From contig NW_025064933.1 of the NCBI RefSeq assembly GCF_019112545.1, positions 124,001 to 188,000 of the forward strand: DNA of 64,000 bases, given 5' to 3'. The stretch is from Guyanagaster necrorhizus. Taxonomy: Eukaryota > Basidiomycota > Agaricomycetes > Agaricales > Physalacriaceae. The translations under genes and the position numbers were made by a program. The notes beneath the pieces were generated by a model. It saw nothing but the letters and a program-made list of their open reading frames with translations. It had not been told where the DNA came from and did not search any database. The stretch's first letter is position 1. The number at the start of each line of letters is the position of its first letter. This document shows positions 10,350 to 21,910 of the stretch, piece by piece.

Positions 10350-13300
10350 TTACAAACACCATCCCAACGCAGCGCTTATCTCTCGTACTCCCCGCCGTTC
10401 CGACAACGTGAGTGCCAAACTGAGGCACTCGTGTTCTCGCTCACGCTGAGATTGAGCCCCGTATGCCTTTCCCAGGAAGTACCACACCTCGGGTACATCC
10501 CAACTGGGCCCATTCGCCAGGCGCGAGAGCATACCGGCCGCAAGGTCGATATTGTCCGACATATTAGGGCCCGGTGGTGTTTCGCCGGAAAGATACAATC
10601 TACACAGGTGGATGGCAGCGGGAACGTTGTCCGGGGAGATGAACAGCGCTTTTTGGAATGCGTCAATGGCATCTTGAGATCGACCCAGAGCGACGTAATA
10701 CAGACCAAGCTAAAGCGGAGGATCAGTAACAATGGAAGGACCGGACAAGAAAACAAGGGTACCTGCACCCAAACGGCAGGGTTTTTCTCATCCCGGACCT
10801 CGGCTTCCTGGATGGCTCCCCTGGCCTGCTCAATCTTGCCTAAACGCCTGAAAGTCGCCGCAGACATTAGCCATAGATCGCTCAGAAGTCGCGTCTCACG
10901 AGCGGTCCGCTTATTCGATGTCATTGGCTGAGGTAGCGCAGGTGTAGGTGGTGGTGGTGGCGACTCGTTGAGGGTGGAATCAGATGGTTTCATAAGCAAG
11001 CTCAATCGTCTTCGCGAATGTATCGACGAAGCTTGATAAGCAGTCTGACGCAGTACTGCATGAAAATCTAGAGAAGATGTAGGAAAAAGGAAGTGTAAAG
11101 GAAAAATTAACTCTACCTGGCGTCGAATTAGACCGTAGCAAGCTTCCGTTCCTCACGACTCCGCTACCAATTTTCTTCGAGATGTGGCTTATCCTTGCGC
11201 CGCTCTTATGGACCCTATTTTTGAGCATCTTTTGGACTTTTTTTGATTTGGATGCGTCCCTCTCATGGTCGTCATTACGTTTGGCAGCCTTCTCATCGTG
11301 TAAAGCCATGGACTGCACATATTCTGGGTCCTGAGATTGTCCATCTGGGGTTGCTGGAGATATGGTGATAGGTATGGGTGGGACAGACGGCTCTGTCGAC
11401 CCAGAATGGGCTATCGAGAGTCGGCGCTTTTCTTCGCTGTTTTGGTCGAGTGCTTCTGAGACGGTTGCACTGGGTGAAAGAATTAACTCTGAAGGCGACT
11501 TGAGCTGCATCGTCGATCTACCGCCATCGAAAGAGCTTCTCGCTGACGGATATATCATGTAAGGTTACAAGAGACGTCGAAAAGTGCAAAAATGCCCTCA
11601 CCTGTATCAGTTACAGAATTTCCTATTCTATCGGCAACCCATACAAAGATCTCAGGGAGCATCTGCGAAGCACCCTCGGCACCTTCGACGATTTCCGTCA
11701 ATGCAACCTGGGTCATTCGGAGCTGCAAGGAGTCTTCGAACAATTCTTGCCGCGAGGGTGAAGGATGATCTTGGGCGGGAAGGAGTAAATCGGAAGCAGG
11801 GGGAATATCATGGTCGTTCTCTCCGAGGAGGTACACAGGTTGCACTTCTGGAATCTCTTTCGTACCATTAAGGGCAGGGTGACGATCATCGTCAGTGCGA
11901 AGGAGACCATCAATCACCCTACCATTGCCATTGACTGTAGTCGAAGGGACGCCAAGTAACTCATTATCCGGGTCCATCTGGGCAGGTTCTGCAGGCAGGC
12001 AGGATCCATTGACAACGGAGACTTCTTCCTCGCCAATGGCAGCTCCCGTCTCCAAGGCCATTTCAGCCGCTTCCCATTGTTCAGTTGCGGCTGAAAGAAG
12101 TCCTAGCAGATGCCAGTATCGTACCTCCTTAGAGTTACCTTCAACAGCTAACCCCGCATTAACAATAGCCTGTTGTAAATCTTGCAGCTCTCCAGAGCGC
12201 GCAAAGGATAACGCAAGGTGGTAGTAAGTGGATGCTGTCGGCGAGGCTTGGGAAGAGCGGATCAAAAGCGCATGAGCTTTGGCGAGCCGTTGCGACCGAC
12301 TATGCGGGTCTTGCTCTTACGAAAATTATGAGTACAGCCCCCAGAAGCACAGGAATATCAGAAGCATACGTTTGAGGGCCATCACGGACTGGCATACGCC
12401 TTCTGCCAGTAGAAGCCTTGCAACGAGTATCTGATTATTTTCATCCAAACGCGTTTTCGCTTTTTCTACCAAGGTTTCTGCTTCTCGCACATCCTCAAGC
12501 CCCTCGATGCCATTGGCCATCGAAGCGAATTTGCATAACATCCGTATCCCATAGACCAGGGTTTCCACCCAATTCTGATCCGTGTCTGTGTCGGCACCCA
12601 CTCCGGCATCACTAGTTTGCCATGCTTTTCCTACAACTTGAACGTACAGGCGAAGAGTCCGCTTCGCAAGATGTATGTCACCAGATACTCGCAGTAACCG
12701 CATCATATGCCGCATAATCCTGAAGGAGTTAAATGTCATACGGGTCGCCCACCAAAGGACCTACGAAGTACATCAGATCGGAAATGAGGATAAAGTCCGG
12801 GCTTACATCTAGCACCCATCCAGTATACTCTCCCACAGCACCGCTAACCTCCCAGATCCCAACGCACAGATCCACGAATTCTTCCACTTTAGTATTTCGT
12901 TCCCCAGCCCTGGGAAATTTGGTGGACACGCTCAATATAGCTCGGTACTCCTGTACTAGAGATCGAGCGGTATGCAGCCAGATTGGCGGCTTATCACGAG
13001 GAGTGATACTAGGGTCATGACCGTAGCGAATTATTAACGCACGGAGATAGAGAACGGAAATGGCGGAGCGATGAGTGGTACGGAAATTCGAGGGCCAGTA
13101 AGCACTGCAAGACGAATAGTGGTTCAACCACGTCCACAATGACGCGCCTCTATTGTGAACACTGGACGTCCGTGAAGACAGAATGATGGCCCTCCAAATG
13201 AGACGTTCTACCCAGCGCCACAGCTCTCGAAAGCGCGTAAATGATGCAAAATCTAGTTTACCAGTGGAGGTAGGAGCTACAGCGGATGTAATTTCCGATT

Positions 13301-14144
13301 CCACGATAGTCAGGAGGGGGATGGCTGCGGAATAGGACATCAAAGCACGTTTTGAGTTTTCGGGAAAGAGCTTTTCATAGGACATCCCTAAGGGGTCTAA
13401 GCAACAAAAAGAGTTTTAAGCAATAATGTACTTACCTTGGAGACAGAGACTTCGCAAAGTTTCCGTCAGTGCCCATGCGCGGCCGTCCTTAATTTCGGGA
13501 ATGGAAAGAGAGACATCGGAAATGATACTCGCGCCAGCTGAAGATATTGACAAGTTGACTACGGAGGTGATAGTCTCGGGCACTCGCAGCGTCGAAGGGC
13601 TTGCACGCAGAGTCTCGGGAAGGGGGATATGATTTTGGACGTGGACGACATCGGGCACCTTGCTTAGGTGCGAAAGGCATTCAGTGGGATTTCCAAGAGC
13701 ATACGCGTAGTAAGCCAAGGCAAAATTCAATGTCTTGCAAATTTTTGGTGAATAGCAAGGTAATAACAAGAAGAGACTCACGTCGAAATTTGACGACTCG
13801 AGTTTCCTCAATATGTCGTACCCTGCCTGCGCCTCCCCTTTCCGTTCCTCCGGAAGAACAGACTCGTCTCTGAGCTCCAAAGCATACTCTCCAGTTCGTG
13901 GCGCGTCGTCCTGGTCGCCGTCCTTGGAACTCGCCGCAAGCAGGAGAGCCAAAGCATGTGTTTGTGATGCTACTTCAGTGACGTCTTCGTATCCTTTGCA
14001 ATGCTTATTGAATTTTCGAAATAATTCGGACCACGATAGTGCAGTTCCGTTCAGCGCTTTCGATGGATACGACGAAGACCACTGGCCACCCGTTAATGCT
14101 GCTCTGAGCTGGGTCCAGTAGTACTTGTCCTTGGGGGTTGACAT
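10350..14144 (-). CDS. YPP1: TPR protein Ypp1/TTC7 (PI4-kinase complex scaffold)
   Basis: Eight exons on the minus strand (14144-13782, 13733-13436, 13396-12807, 12760-12370, 12315-11602, 11542-11117, 11055-10763, 10709-10350) give 1144 aa with all phases consistent. The N-terminus MSTPKDKYYWTQLRAALTGG, the helical middle (YYHLALSFARSGELQDLQQA, WHLLGLLSAATEQWEAAEMA) and the C-terminal TPRs (FRRLGKIEQARGAIQEAE, LGLYYVALGRSQDAIDAFQKA, EVWYFLGKAYGAQ) match the Ypp1/TTC7 family. Ypp1 works with Efr3 to hold the PI4-kinase Stt4 at the plasma membrane and was first linked to endocytic cargo transport. A Ser-rich, probably disordered insert with a poly-Pro run (GGT repeats near 10948-10962) precedes the last TPRs. 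It diverges from DPH2 with 120 bp between start codons. Confidence 0.88.
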
Positions 14145-14264
14145 TACAGCAGAAATTGACCAAATTTAGTTCTACTTTGCCACCAAAACTATTGCCACCG
14201 CATAATGACGTATTTTTGTGCCAAGACTTTCGCTGCATTTAAACGTCTCTTCTCGTACCGTGAA
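14145..14264. promoter_or_regulatory. compact divergent promoter YPP1 / DPH2
   Basis: Only 120 bp separate the two inferred ATGs, which point away from each other. Any core promoter and 5' UTR for both genes must lie here or overlap the neighbouring coding sequence. No TATA box is obvious. Shared control is inferred from spacing only. Confidence 0.5.
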
Positions 14265-16222
14265 ATGGCTACCTTTTCTTCATCCAGCGAAGATCCTATA
14301 TCTCGTGTCGTCAACGTGAGGCCCGACGAAACTGCGCTTCATCTAACATCAAGCCAGGAATTCGAAGACTATTATGATATTGACGAAACGGCACAATGGA
14401 TTTCGGATGGAGACTATCAGCGAGTAATTATTTCCTTCTTTTACTATCTTTCTGAAGGCTCAGATATGACGAGGTAGCTCTCCAATTTCCTGATGAACTC
14501 CTTCACGACTCCGTACGGATATATCGTAGTCTGAAGAACAAGGTCGGCAATAAAGACCTCTATATTCTAGCAGATACATCCTACGGCAGGCATGCTACCG
14601 TTGCATCTCCTCGAGAGCAGTCTTTGTCTAACTATTCCCTAGCTGCTGCGTGGATGAGGTAGCTTCACAACATGTCGACGCCACTGCAATTATCCACTAC
14701 GGGCATGCATGTGTGAGCCAGTTCGTCGAGTTTGCTCCAAGGTCTTAGCAACACATCTAACCAAAAATCCACAGGACATATCGTTTGCCTGTGATGTACA
14801 TCTTTGGCAAAAAACCAATCAATATTGACGACTGCTTGGAGAAGCTTCTGAGCATGGTTTCTGAGCCTCAAGACTGCGTTTTTGTTGTCCGTCACGACGT
14901 CGCCTACGCACATGCAGCAGGCAAGATTTATTGTTACATCTCCGGCACCCCAAGCTTACCCGTTTCATTGATAGTGAAACTTGTCGACAAACTGAGACAA
15001 ACCCTCAACACGGATGTAAAGTACTCTGAAGTCCCAAGCAAACTGTACCCGGAAAATCCAGACCCCACTGTCTCTAAGCTCTCTGATGGCATCTCGCGAG
15101 TGCATATAAACCCTACCGATGAACCTCAATCATCTGATGGTGGACCGTCGAAATCGACCATATTCTACATTGGTGGAGAGAGCCTGGGCTTAACAAATTT
15201 GCTAATAACCCATTCCTTTTGTGACGTTAGTTCTGTATCAGTTCGCCGTTTTCTAATCTATGCTGACCCGTTAAGTATCTAGGTGATATCCTACGATCCT
15301 GAGTCCAAAAGCACCCGTGTAGAATCGTCACGAACGAACAGGCTTCTTATGAGACGTTATGCCGTCGTCCAAAAAGCCCGAGACGCGGACATCTTTGGCA
15401 TCTTAGTCGGAACATTAGGCGTCGCATCTTATCTGCCTCTGATCAAGCGCATTAGGGCGAATCTGAAACGCGCTCACAAGAAAAGCTACACCATTAGTGT
15501 TGGGAAGCTGAATCCCGCTAAGCTTGCCAATTTTCTGGAAGTCGAATGTTTTGTTCTAGTGGCTTGTCCTGAAAATAGTCTTATCGACGCTAAAGTTAGT
15601 CCGTCCTTATCTGTATGATATGCACTGAAACGACTTCCAGGATTTCCTGCGGCCGATCGTAACTCCATACGAGCTTGAAATCGCCTTGCAAGCAGAACAA
15701 AGTTGGACAGGCCGGTATGTCCTGGACTTTGAGAAGCTACTTGCTGAACAGGGTTTGGTTCCCCTTCTTCCATATGCTTCTTGTTTCTCATCATGTTTTT
15801 AGATCGATTTGAGGTGCCGGACGGAGGAAGTGAACAAACGGTAGGCGATGATCAGCCTGTGTTTTCACTGATAACGGGCAAATATCGACATGCAAAGCGA
15901 TATGGAGGTACGATGCTCCTTCTGAACGACAAGAACCGTGGACCCAACCTCTCCTAGATACATTATCTAATACCGATATCGATAGCCAAGCACTAGCAGT
16001 ACGGAACGGGGACAGTTCCATTGCGAGGGTCCCCGACAGGGCCGCAGGTATAGCTCATATCCATCCCGGTGTCTATTCCTTTCCCTGACTTCTCCTATAG
16101 GCAGCTTCTTACAAACCCGAACATATCGTGGTTTGGACATGCGAGTTGGCGAAGACTCGCCGAGTGTACTAGAACAAGGACGCGTCGGCATCGCCAGCGG
16201 GTATACCGACGATCATAAATGA
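14265..16222 (+). CDS. DPH2: diphthamide biosynthesis protein 2
   Basis: Nine exons (14265-14423, 14474-14589, 14643-14720, 14775-15225, 15283-15594, 15641-15752, 15803-15907, 15958-16047, 16101-16222) join to 514 aa, normal for Dph2. Conserved stretches are [31 protein letters not shown] (created by splicing), [10 protein letters not shown] then [57 protein letters not shown] and [13 protein letters not shown]. With Dph1, Dph2 forms the Fe-S radical-SAM complex that starts diphthamide synthesis on a histidine of translation factor eEF2. Cys residues of the conserved SCCVDEVA and ACPEN contexts are present. Intron 2 (14590-14642) has a GC donor (CAG|GCATGC). The start [11 protein letters not shown] was preferred over a Met 20 codons upstream. 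Confidence 0.93.
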
Positions 16223-17075
16223 CACTGAGAATAAGAAATCGACGATTATTGAGGACGATTCGACGTCGGTGCCTTTTTGAAAGAACGATCGGTTTAAGAA
16301 ATTTCCTCCCCCGCTTCCTTCCCCTTGAACGTTCATGACCTATCCGACCGTCGCACCTTCTGACGGCACATACCAAATTCCAGGAGGAAATGAAGCGCCC
16401 TGATAGCACGTTCATAAGATGTTAAACGGCCCTCCAAGCATCCCTACCAGGTTCAAATCTATTTGATTGCAAAACAGGGTCAATGGAACCTTTTTTTTTG
16501 TGAAAAGATAGTAGTCCCTTATGACGCCTTCGAATGGCACATGCCCTCTTCTTCCCTGCAGATGTTGATGACGATAAGCAAAGTGCCAAGTCCCCGAGGC
16601 CCGACTTTGCAGGAGCAGGTTAATTTTCACGACGCCGCAAATGCACCCGGGTGCCCATATCAATCCACTACATTGTCTTATCTTTCCCACACGTACAATG
16701 GATGGATGACGAATCTTCCCCGCAAGCTGTTCCAGGTGGAGATGGCCCTCGATATTGTTCCCCAGTCCAAGAGGCACAAGTCCCATCCAGGGCATGATGA
16801 ACCTAAGCCCAATTTGAAAGTCCTCATTGAACATATTTGCTCCGCATAGATTCACTCAACTCAGGTGCATGAAAATATGATTGTAAAAGATCTGCACGTT
16901 TCTATTGGCAGACAACAAATGCCTATACTGTATCTATGATATAGCTTGTGTACAAGTCCAATGCGATAAGTTATCCCTGGTGTTACAGTGAAAGATCCAC
17001 CTAGCGACAATAATGAAAGTAAAGTGGAAGCAAAAAGAAACCAGATATACATCAAAGGGGGGCAAAGCAACTGAA
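16223..17075. other. convergent intergenic region, no clear gene
   Basis: An 850-bp gap between the 3' ends of DPH2 and EOS1. Open frames exist on both strands at 16412-16855, but neither matches a family I know and each is antisense to the other, so none is called. A poly-T run occurs at about 16490. Confidence 0.4.
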
Positions 17076-18631
17076 TTAGCATCCAGACCACTCCCTTCTC
17101 AATTGCTCGGCCCAAGCCATCAGAAAATAAAGCACCCCGGCCGGTAGCATACATCTCACGCCGACCGCTGTCCAATCCCATCTGCGCCCGCCCCATTTTC
17201 CGCCGCGCCATCTCAGGCTCCTACTCTCCTCGGGAGAAATCTTCCCATTGACGACAGCGCCGTCTTTTTTCGGTTCCTGCCAAAGATTGCTCGTGACCCA
17301 TATCTGCACGCTCCTGCTCGCGCAGGTAGTAGTGCCAATAATAGCCCATACGATGACAGGCCGTTTGTCGTGCTCCAGAATGGAAAGTGTCAGATGAGTA
17401 GCAGGCCAGCAGATTGCTTGGAGTGCGAGGAGGCGGATGAGTGTGGCGAGCGGCGGATAATAGTGGCGCCACCGGGTCAAGAGCCCGGTCGTAAGGCAGA
17501 GGCACTGCCATCCGGTCAATATAGCCTGGTGGTGACGCATCAGTCGAAGGCTCCGGGTTCACAGGAACAAATTTGACTTACCCATAGGACTGAAATAAAG
17601 TAGTCTACACGTTCAGGGGGAGCACGCCCACTGATACGGGAGGTGGGAAGGTGGGAGAATAAATATATGTTGTAGATGGCACCAACGATGGCAGGAACGA
17701 TAGACAGCAACCGAGAAGATTCAAAGAGCAGTGGAGTGAGTGATTGTTGAAGTATATTGGGCGGAACGAGAGGGCTTGATAGAGGTTTTTTTCGAGACGT
17801 GGGAAGGCGATGAGGCTAAGAAAAAAACAATGCAATTAATATCATGTTTTGATAACAACCACCAACAAGGATAAATCAATGAACAGAGTGCAAAAATGAA
17901 GAACCGATGAGTCGGTGAGAAGAAGAGAAGGATACACTCACTGGTTCATCTGCTTCAGTTTCTGTCTCTCCAGCCCCGATATGACCGGGTGTTGTGCAAA
18001 TGAGCCTGTCCCGCACTTTAGGAGACCCGTTTGCGAAGCCGAAGATGCGAGAACGTTGGCTGGTAGATTTGTTGGTGGAGTGATAGTGGGTGTGGGACAT
18101 AAAGATCATCTTGTCGTCTTCCTCGTCTCGACTATCGTCGTCGTCGCTATCAGCCATGCGAAGGGACGAACTTCTCCGTCTCAGGAACTGAGTGGGATGA
18201 CGCGAAGAGGCGGGAAGTGAAGGTGCCGATTTGACCTTCTTTCGAGGGAACCCCGACGCGTTAGACGGTCGTGGCAAGACAGGGGGGTACGCAAAAGCAG
18301 GCGTAAAGAGGGTCGGAGATGGTTCTGAAGAAGTATTCGGAGAGCTTGGTCCGCTAGATATGTCGGAACCAGGACTAGATGCGAGAACTGGATGAAGAGG
18401 GGGAAATGGTGTGGGGCCCTTGGGAGAATAGGGAGGGGGCGGGCAGTCGAGTACAATGAATGGATAATCCAGCGCTGTAAATTCGAACGAGCGCTGCAGG
18501 TTACGGAGTGTCGATGGACTCAGAGTAGGTTGACGCGCCAACGGTGGTCGCGGTGCATCTGCCGAGTCTGTGCTCGTCGTGGAAGAAGTCCTTGCTCGAC
18601 GCCGGTAACCTGCAGATCTGGTGGACGACAT
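17076..18631 (-). CDS. EOS1: N-glycosylation protein Eos1 homologue
   Basis: Three exons (18631-17942, 17815-17582, 17525-17076) give 457 aa with phase-0 introns. The first ~230 residues are a Ser/Pro-rich, probably cytosolic, disordered region ending in acidic and SHTHYHS segments. The membrane part follows: LFESSRLLSIVPAIVGAIYN, ERVDYFISVLW joined by splicing to AILTGWQCLCLTTGLLTRW, LLALQAICWPATHLTL, then VIVWAIIGTTTCASRSVQIW and a final hydrophobic segment near the end. This hydrophobic core is characteristic of fungal Eos1, an ER membrane protein needed in yeast for oxidative-stress tolerance and normal N-glycosylation. The start MSSTRSAGYRRRA is 11 codons inside the open frame. The long N-terminal extension is lineage-specific. 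Confidence 0.85.
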
Positions 18632-20800
18632 AGCGAGAAGATAAGCGCTTCTGTATACACACACTCACATTGTAGTTCAAGTACTCACCTTACTTATAGG
18701 ACGCTGTCCCTGCACCTATTCCAATCAGGCAGGTCCGAGGTAAACGATGATTTCAATCGAGATCCTATACTGCACCAAGAAAAGCTGAAGAACATTGATG
18801 ATGTCGGAGTTATCATTAAAAAAAAGTAGCAGCATACCTTGAAATTGTTCTGCCAGCGAAATTCCTATCTCCTTGTCGTCACCATGCGTAAAGGCAGTAA
18901 GCAAGGAGTGAATGCCCGTATTAGGACTATATGTCGTGCTGACTAAGCTGTTTTTCCATTTGCGGAAGTATTATGCTACCGATCACTTTTTCTTTCATTC
19001 ATCCCAGTCCGAGTCCGTCCCTTGTCCGTCCCTTGGTACCGGAGTAGACTGTCCCTCCATCGTCGGAGAGAGGTTGATGGATCCGTGGAAACAAGCTCGC
19101 CGACCAACGCGCCATACCGCACATCCAGATTTACCCGTTACTTTGGATACTACGCGACCGCGGCGCGTTTGAACTGGGCAAATACAGATGTTTACTACTG
19201 TATCACTTTTCTCCTCGGCGTACTTCTCTCGGATAATCATCTCGTTATTCATCACTCTTATCATCAGCGCAAATCATTGTCCTTCTCACTCTGGCTTGTC
19301 TTCGCAATCGCAAGTCCTGAATATTTGAATTCTCACTTACAAGCACGTGCGTCTAGGGGACCTTCCTACCTTTGTGGCTGCGTGGCGTTTGGAAATTGAT
19401 GGTGATACTTTGCAGCCTTGAAGCCCTGGTAGCCTCTCTGAGCCTGTCTCCGGCCCTGTGTTGTCTTCTCGCTGCTCACAAAGCCCGGTGCATTATGCAG
19501 GTCTGCTGATTCCCACAGCCGATAGCAGCGTTTTCTTGTTTGTACAAATACAACATTGTTTTTTACAATGTTCGGACCGCCGACGTTTCCGAGCGAGCGG
19601 TACGTAATATCACTTCTAGGTTTGGCCCACCGGTTCCGAAAATGTTTCAAAGCGCCCTGGTTGGGAATGATAGAGTCGTATACCTCGAGTCTTGTAACTT
19701 TATTGCATCGCTGTTCATTTCTTTCCCCGCTCACCATCCTGTCCAGAACCTGGAATTTCGATTTTGCACCATCGTAGGGCCAGTCAATTCATTTGTAAAA
19801 AAACCGGGTGATTTGGTCCTTCCTTGATGCAGCATACCCAACGGGGTAACTATTTGTTTTCCAATCGTCTTACTTACCATTGCGTTCGTCAATGCAAGTA
19901 ACCATATACCAGCGATCGGCCGCCTGCTCCGGTTTATTAGCGCGACTCGTGGCTGACTTACTCCGTATCTTTGCAATGTCTTCTCTTACTAGCTCACCCC
20001 TTTCTCTACTATTTTTTTTTGAAATCCCCGTTAAGCCAATATCTCACCTTCGTTGACGCGGATCCAACGTACCTACTAGCCCGTTCTCGCCTTCAGAATA
20101 AGTTGTCAAGTTCCATAGACTCCGTTCACGCGTTACCATCATAACGCCTTTCACCAGCCTCGTGCGCTCAACTTTGGCGGTCAGCGCCCGTTTGATACGG
20201 TCAGCTACCCTCCCTTAGCGGTCTTCCGGGGAACGCGCAGCATACATTCGGACTTTATTGTAGCTCTATGGCTGTAAAAAAAAAAAAAGTCGATTTATAT
20301 TGCCTCCATATGCTTGAAGCTCGAACAGATAGCTAAGCGGCCAGGCAGCAGATGGTGGTGAAACAAACCGTCATTTCTGCGTTTGAATAAGACAACGAAC
20401 CGGCGTTATATATATATTATTTATGGAAATATACATCTATACAATTCATAGACTTCATTCCATCACGCACCAAGTAGAATAACAGCAACTTTTCACACAA
20501 AGGTGATTACAAGCATTGACAAAAATCAATTCAAAATTCCAACACGCAAGCAAGGATGCTATATAGCGATTGTATAGGATTTGCATTCCACTTTTGGAGG
20601 TCAATAATTGTCCAGAGCGCCTCTGGGGCGCGGTCGAGAATTGCGGGGATGCGTGATCGGCGGCCCCCAAAACTTGCATGTGTTTTCTTGGGGCTTGTGA
20701 TTTTCTGCTTCCATTCATAAATACCACCACCATCGTACAGTACTGCTCTTTCTCTTTCCTTCCCTTCCAGTATCTCGCGCCTGCCTCTCAGTGAGTACTA
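18632..20800. other. intergenic region, no supported gene
   Basis: About 2.2 kb with only short open frames on both strands (for example 19022-19399 + and 19540-19827 +). These lack family resemblance and consistent splice structure. Homopolymer A runs occur near 20277-20288 and an AT-rich ATATATATTATTTATGG block near 20409. It may hold unrecognised or decayed genes. Confidence 0.4.
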
Positions 20801-21910
20801 CGCGATGTCACCTTTACCCTGGTGGAAGCGATATTCTCCTTCTTCTGGACTTTCGCCAAGATCGCATGACCGGGTTGGAATGCAGGAAAGGGCTTCTTGG
20901 ACCGTATAGAGAGGCACGAACAGAAAAAAGATAGACCGAAAGGGGTGCGTACTTCTTGAGACTTGTGCGTCAAATTTAGACTGATTTTTGTCTAGAAATC
21001 AGTTCTCCGGACCGCCAGGATCATACTGGACTGTTCGTGCTCTAGGCTAGAGTTGGCCAGAGATGAAGTCCAAACTGGGCTCTCTATTTTGGTGTGTCGC
21101 CTCTCTCTCGAAGATAGCATTGATTAATTTGTAGTTCGTAATATGTAGTGCTCGACCATAACTTCCGGGTACTACAACTCTCCGAGGAGAACAGTCGACT
21201 TCTCAAGCAGGGGGAAAGATCTATGTTAGAGATATCTTTTCTTTACGGTGGCGGTGTCCCTTGTGGTGGCGCTTCCGTCCCTTCTTCGACCTCGTTGGCT
21301 ATAGAAAGCACATCTGCTCACACCGCATGGCCGGATTGCAGGGTTGTGGGCTGAAACAGACCGCGTTTGAATGTCTAGTTTCATAGAGGACAGCTTGACA
21401 CCAGAGAGATGGCTCGGAACAGGGATCCTGCGAAAGTGGGTATCTTTTCTTCACAAAATGCCGAGGCTTATTTTACGATAGGCGTCATCAATTGCTTCCA
21501 TACCGCCGACCGTTATGATATCTCGAGTCGTTCCTTGCTCTGTCGTTAGGCATCTCCGCGTTCTCGGGGTTGAAGTCATCACAGTAGCCCTTTACACCTC
21601 AAGCAAAGACCATAGCAAGCTACCCTACTCATTACCCTTGAACACACGCCCCAATGAAATGCTGGAAGCGAATAATGTGTCTTCTTTGACCGGCGAACAA
21701 GAGAGTACATCGTTGCATTGAATTGAAAGAAGACGGTATAGTGGCCCATAAAGATAGGCAGAAAATGTCAGGGATGGTCAGCGAAGGAGATAGAGATCCA
21801 CTCTGCTGGAAATGTAGTCGTAAGTGCGCTTGCCAGGTGCTTCAAATAAGACTTCGACTCACTTATGACAGATACGTTGGCTACTACACTTAGCGTGATA
21901 CCTATGACTC

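Noticed and set aside
10176..10931. 251-codon open frame on the plus strand
   Set aside because: It is antisense to the C-terminal TPR exons of YPP1, whose splicing and conservation are clear; its own composition matches no family.
16412..16855. Overlapping 147- and 128-codon frames on opposite strands
   Set aside because: Neither resembles a known family nor has splice partners; one must be a shadow and possibly both are.
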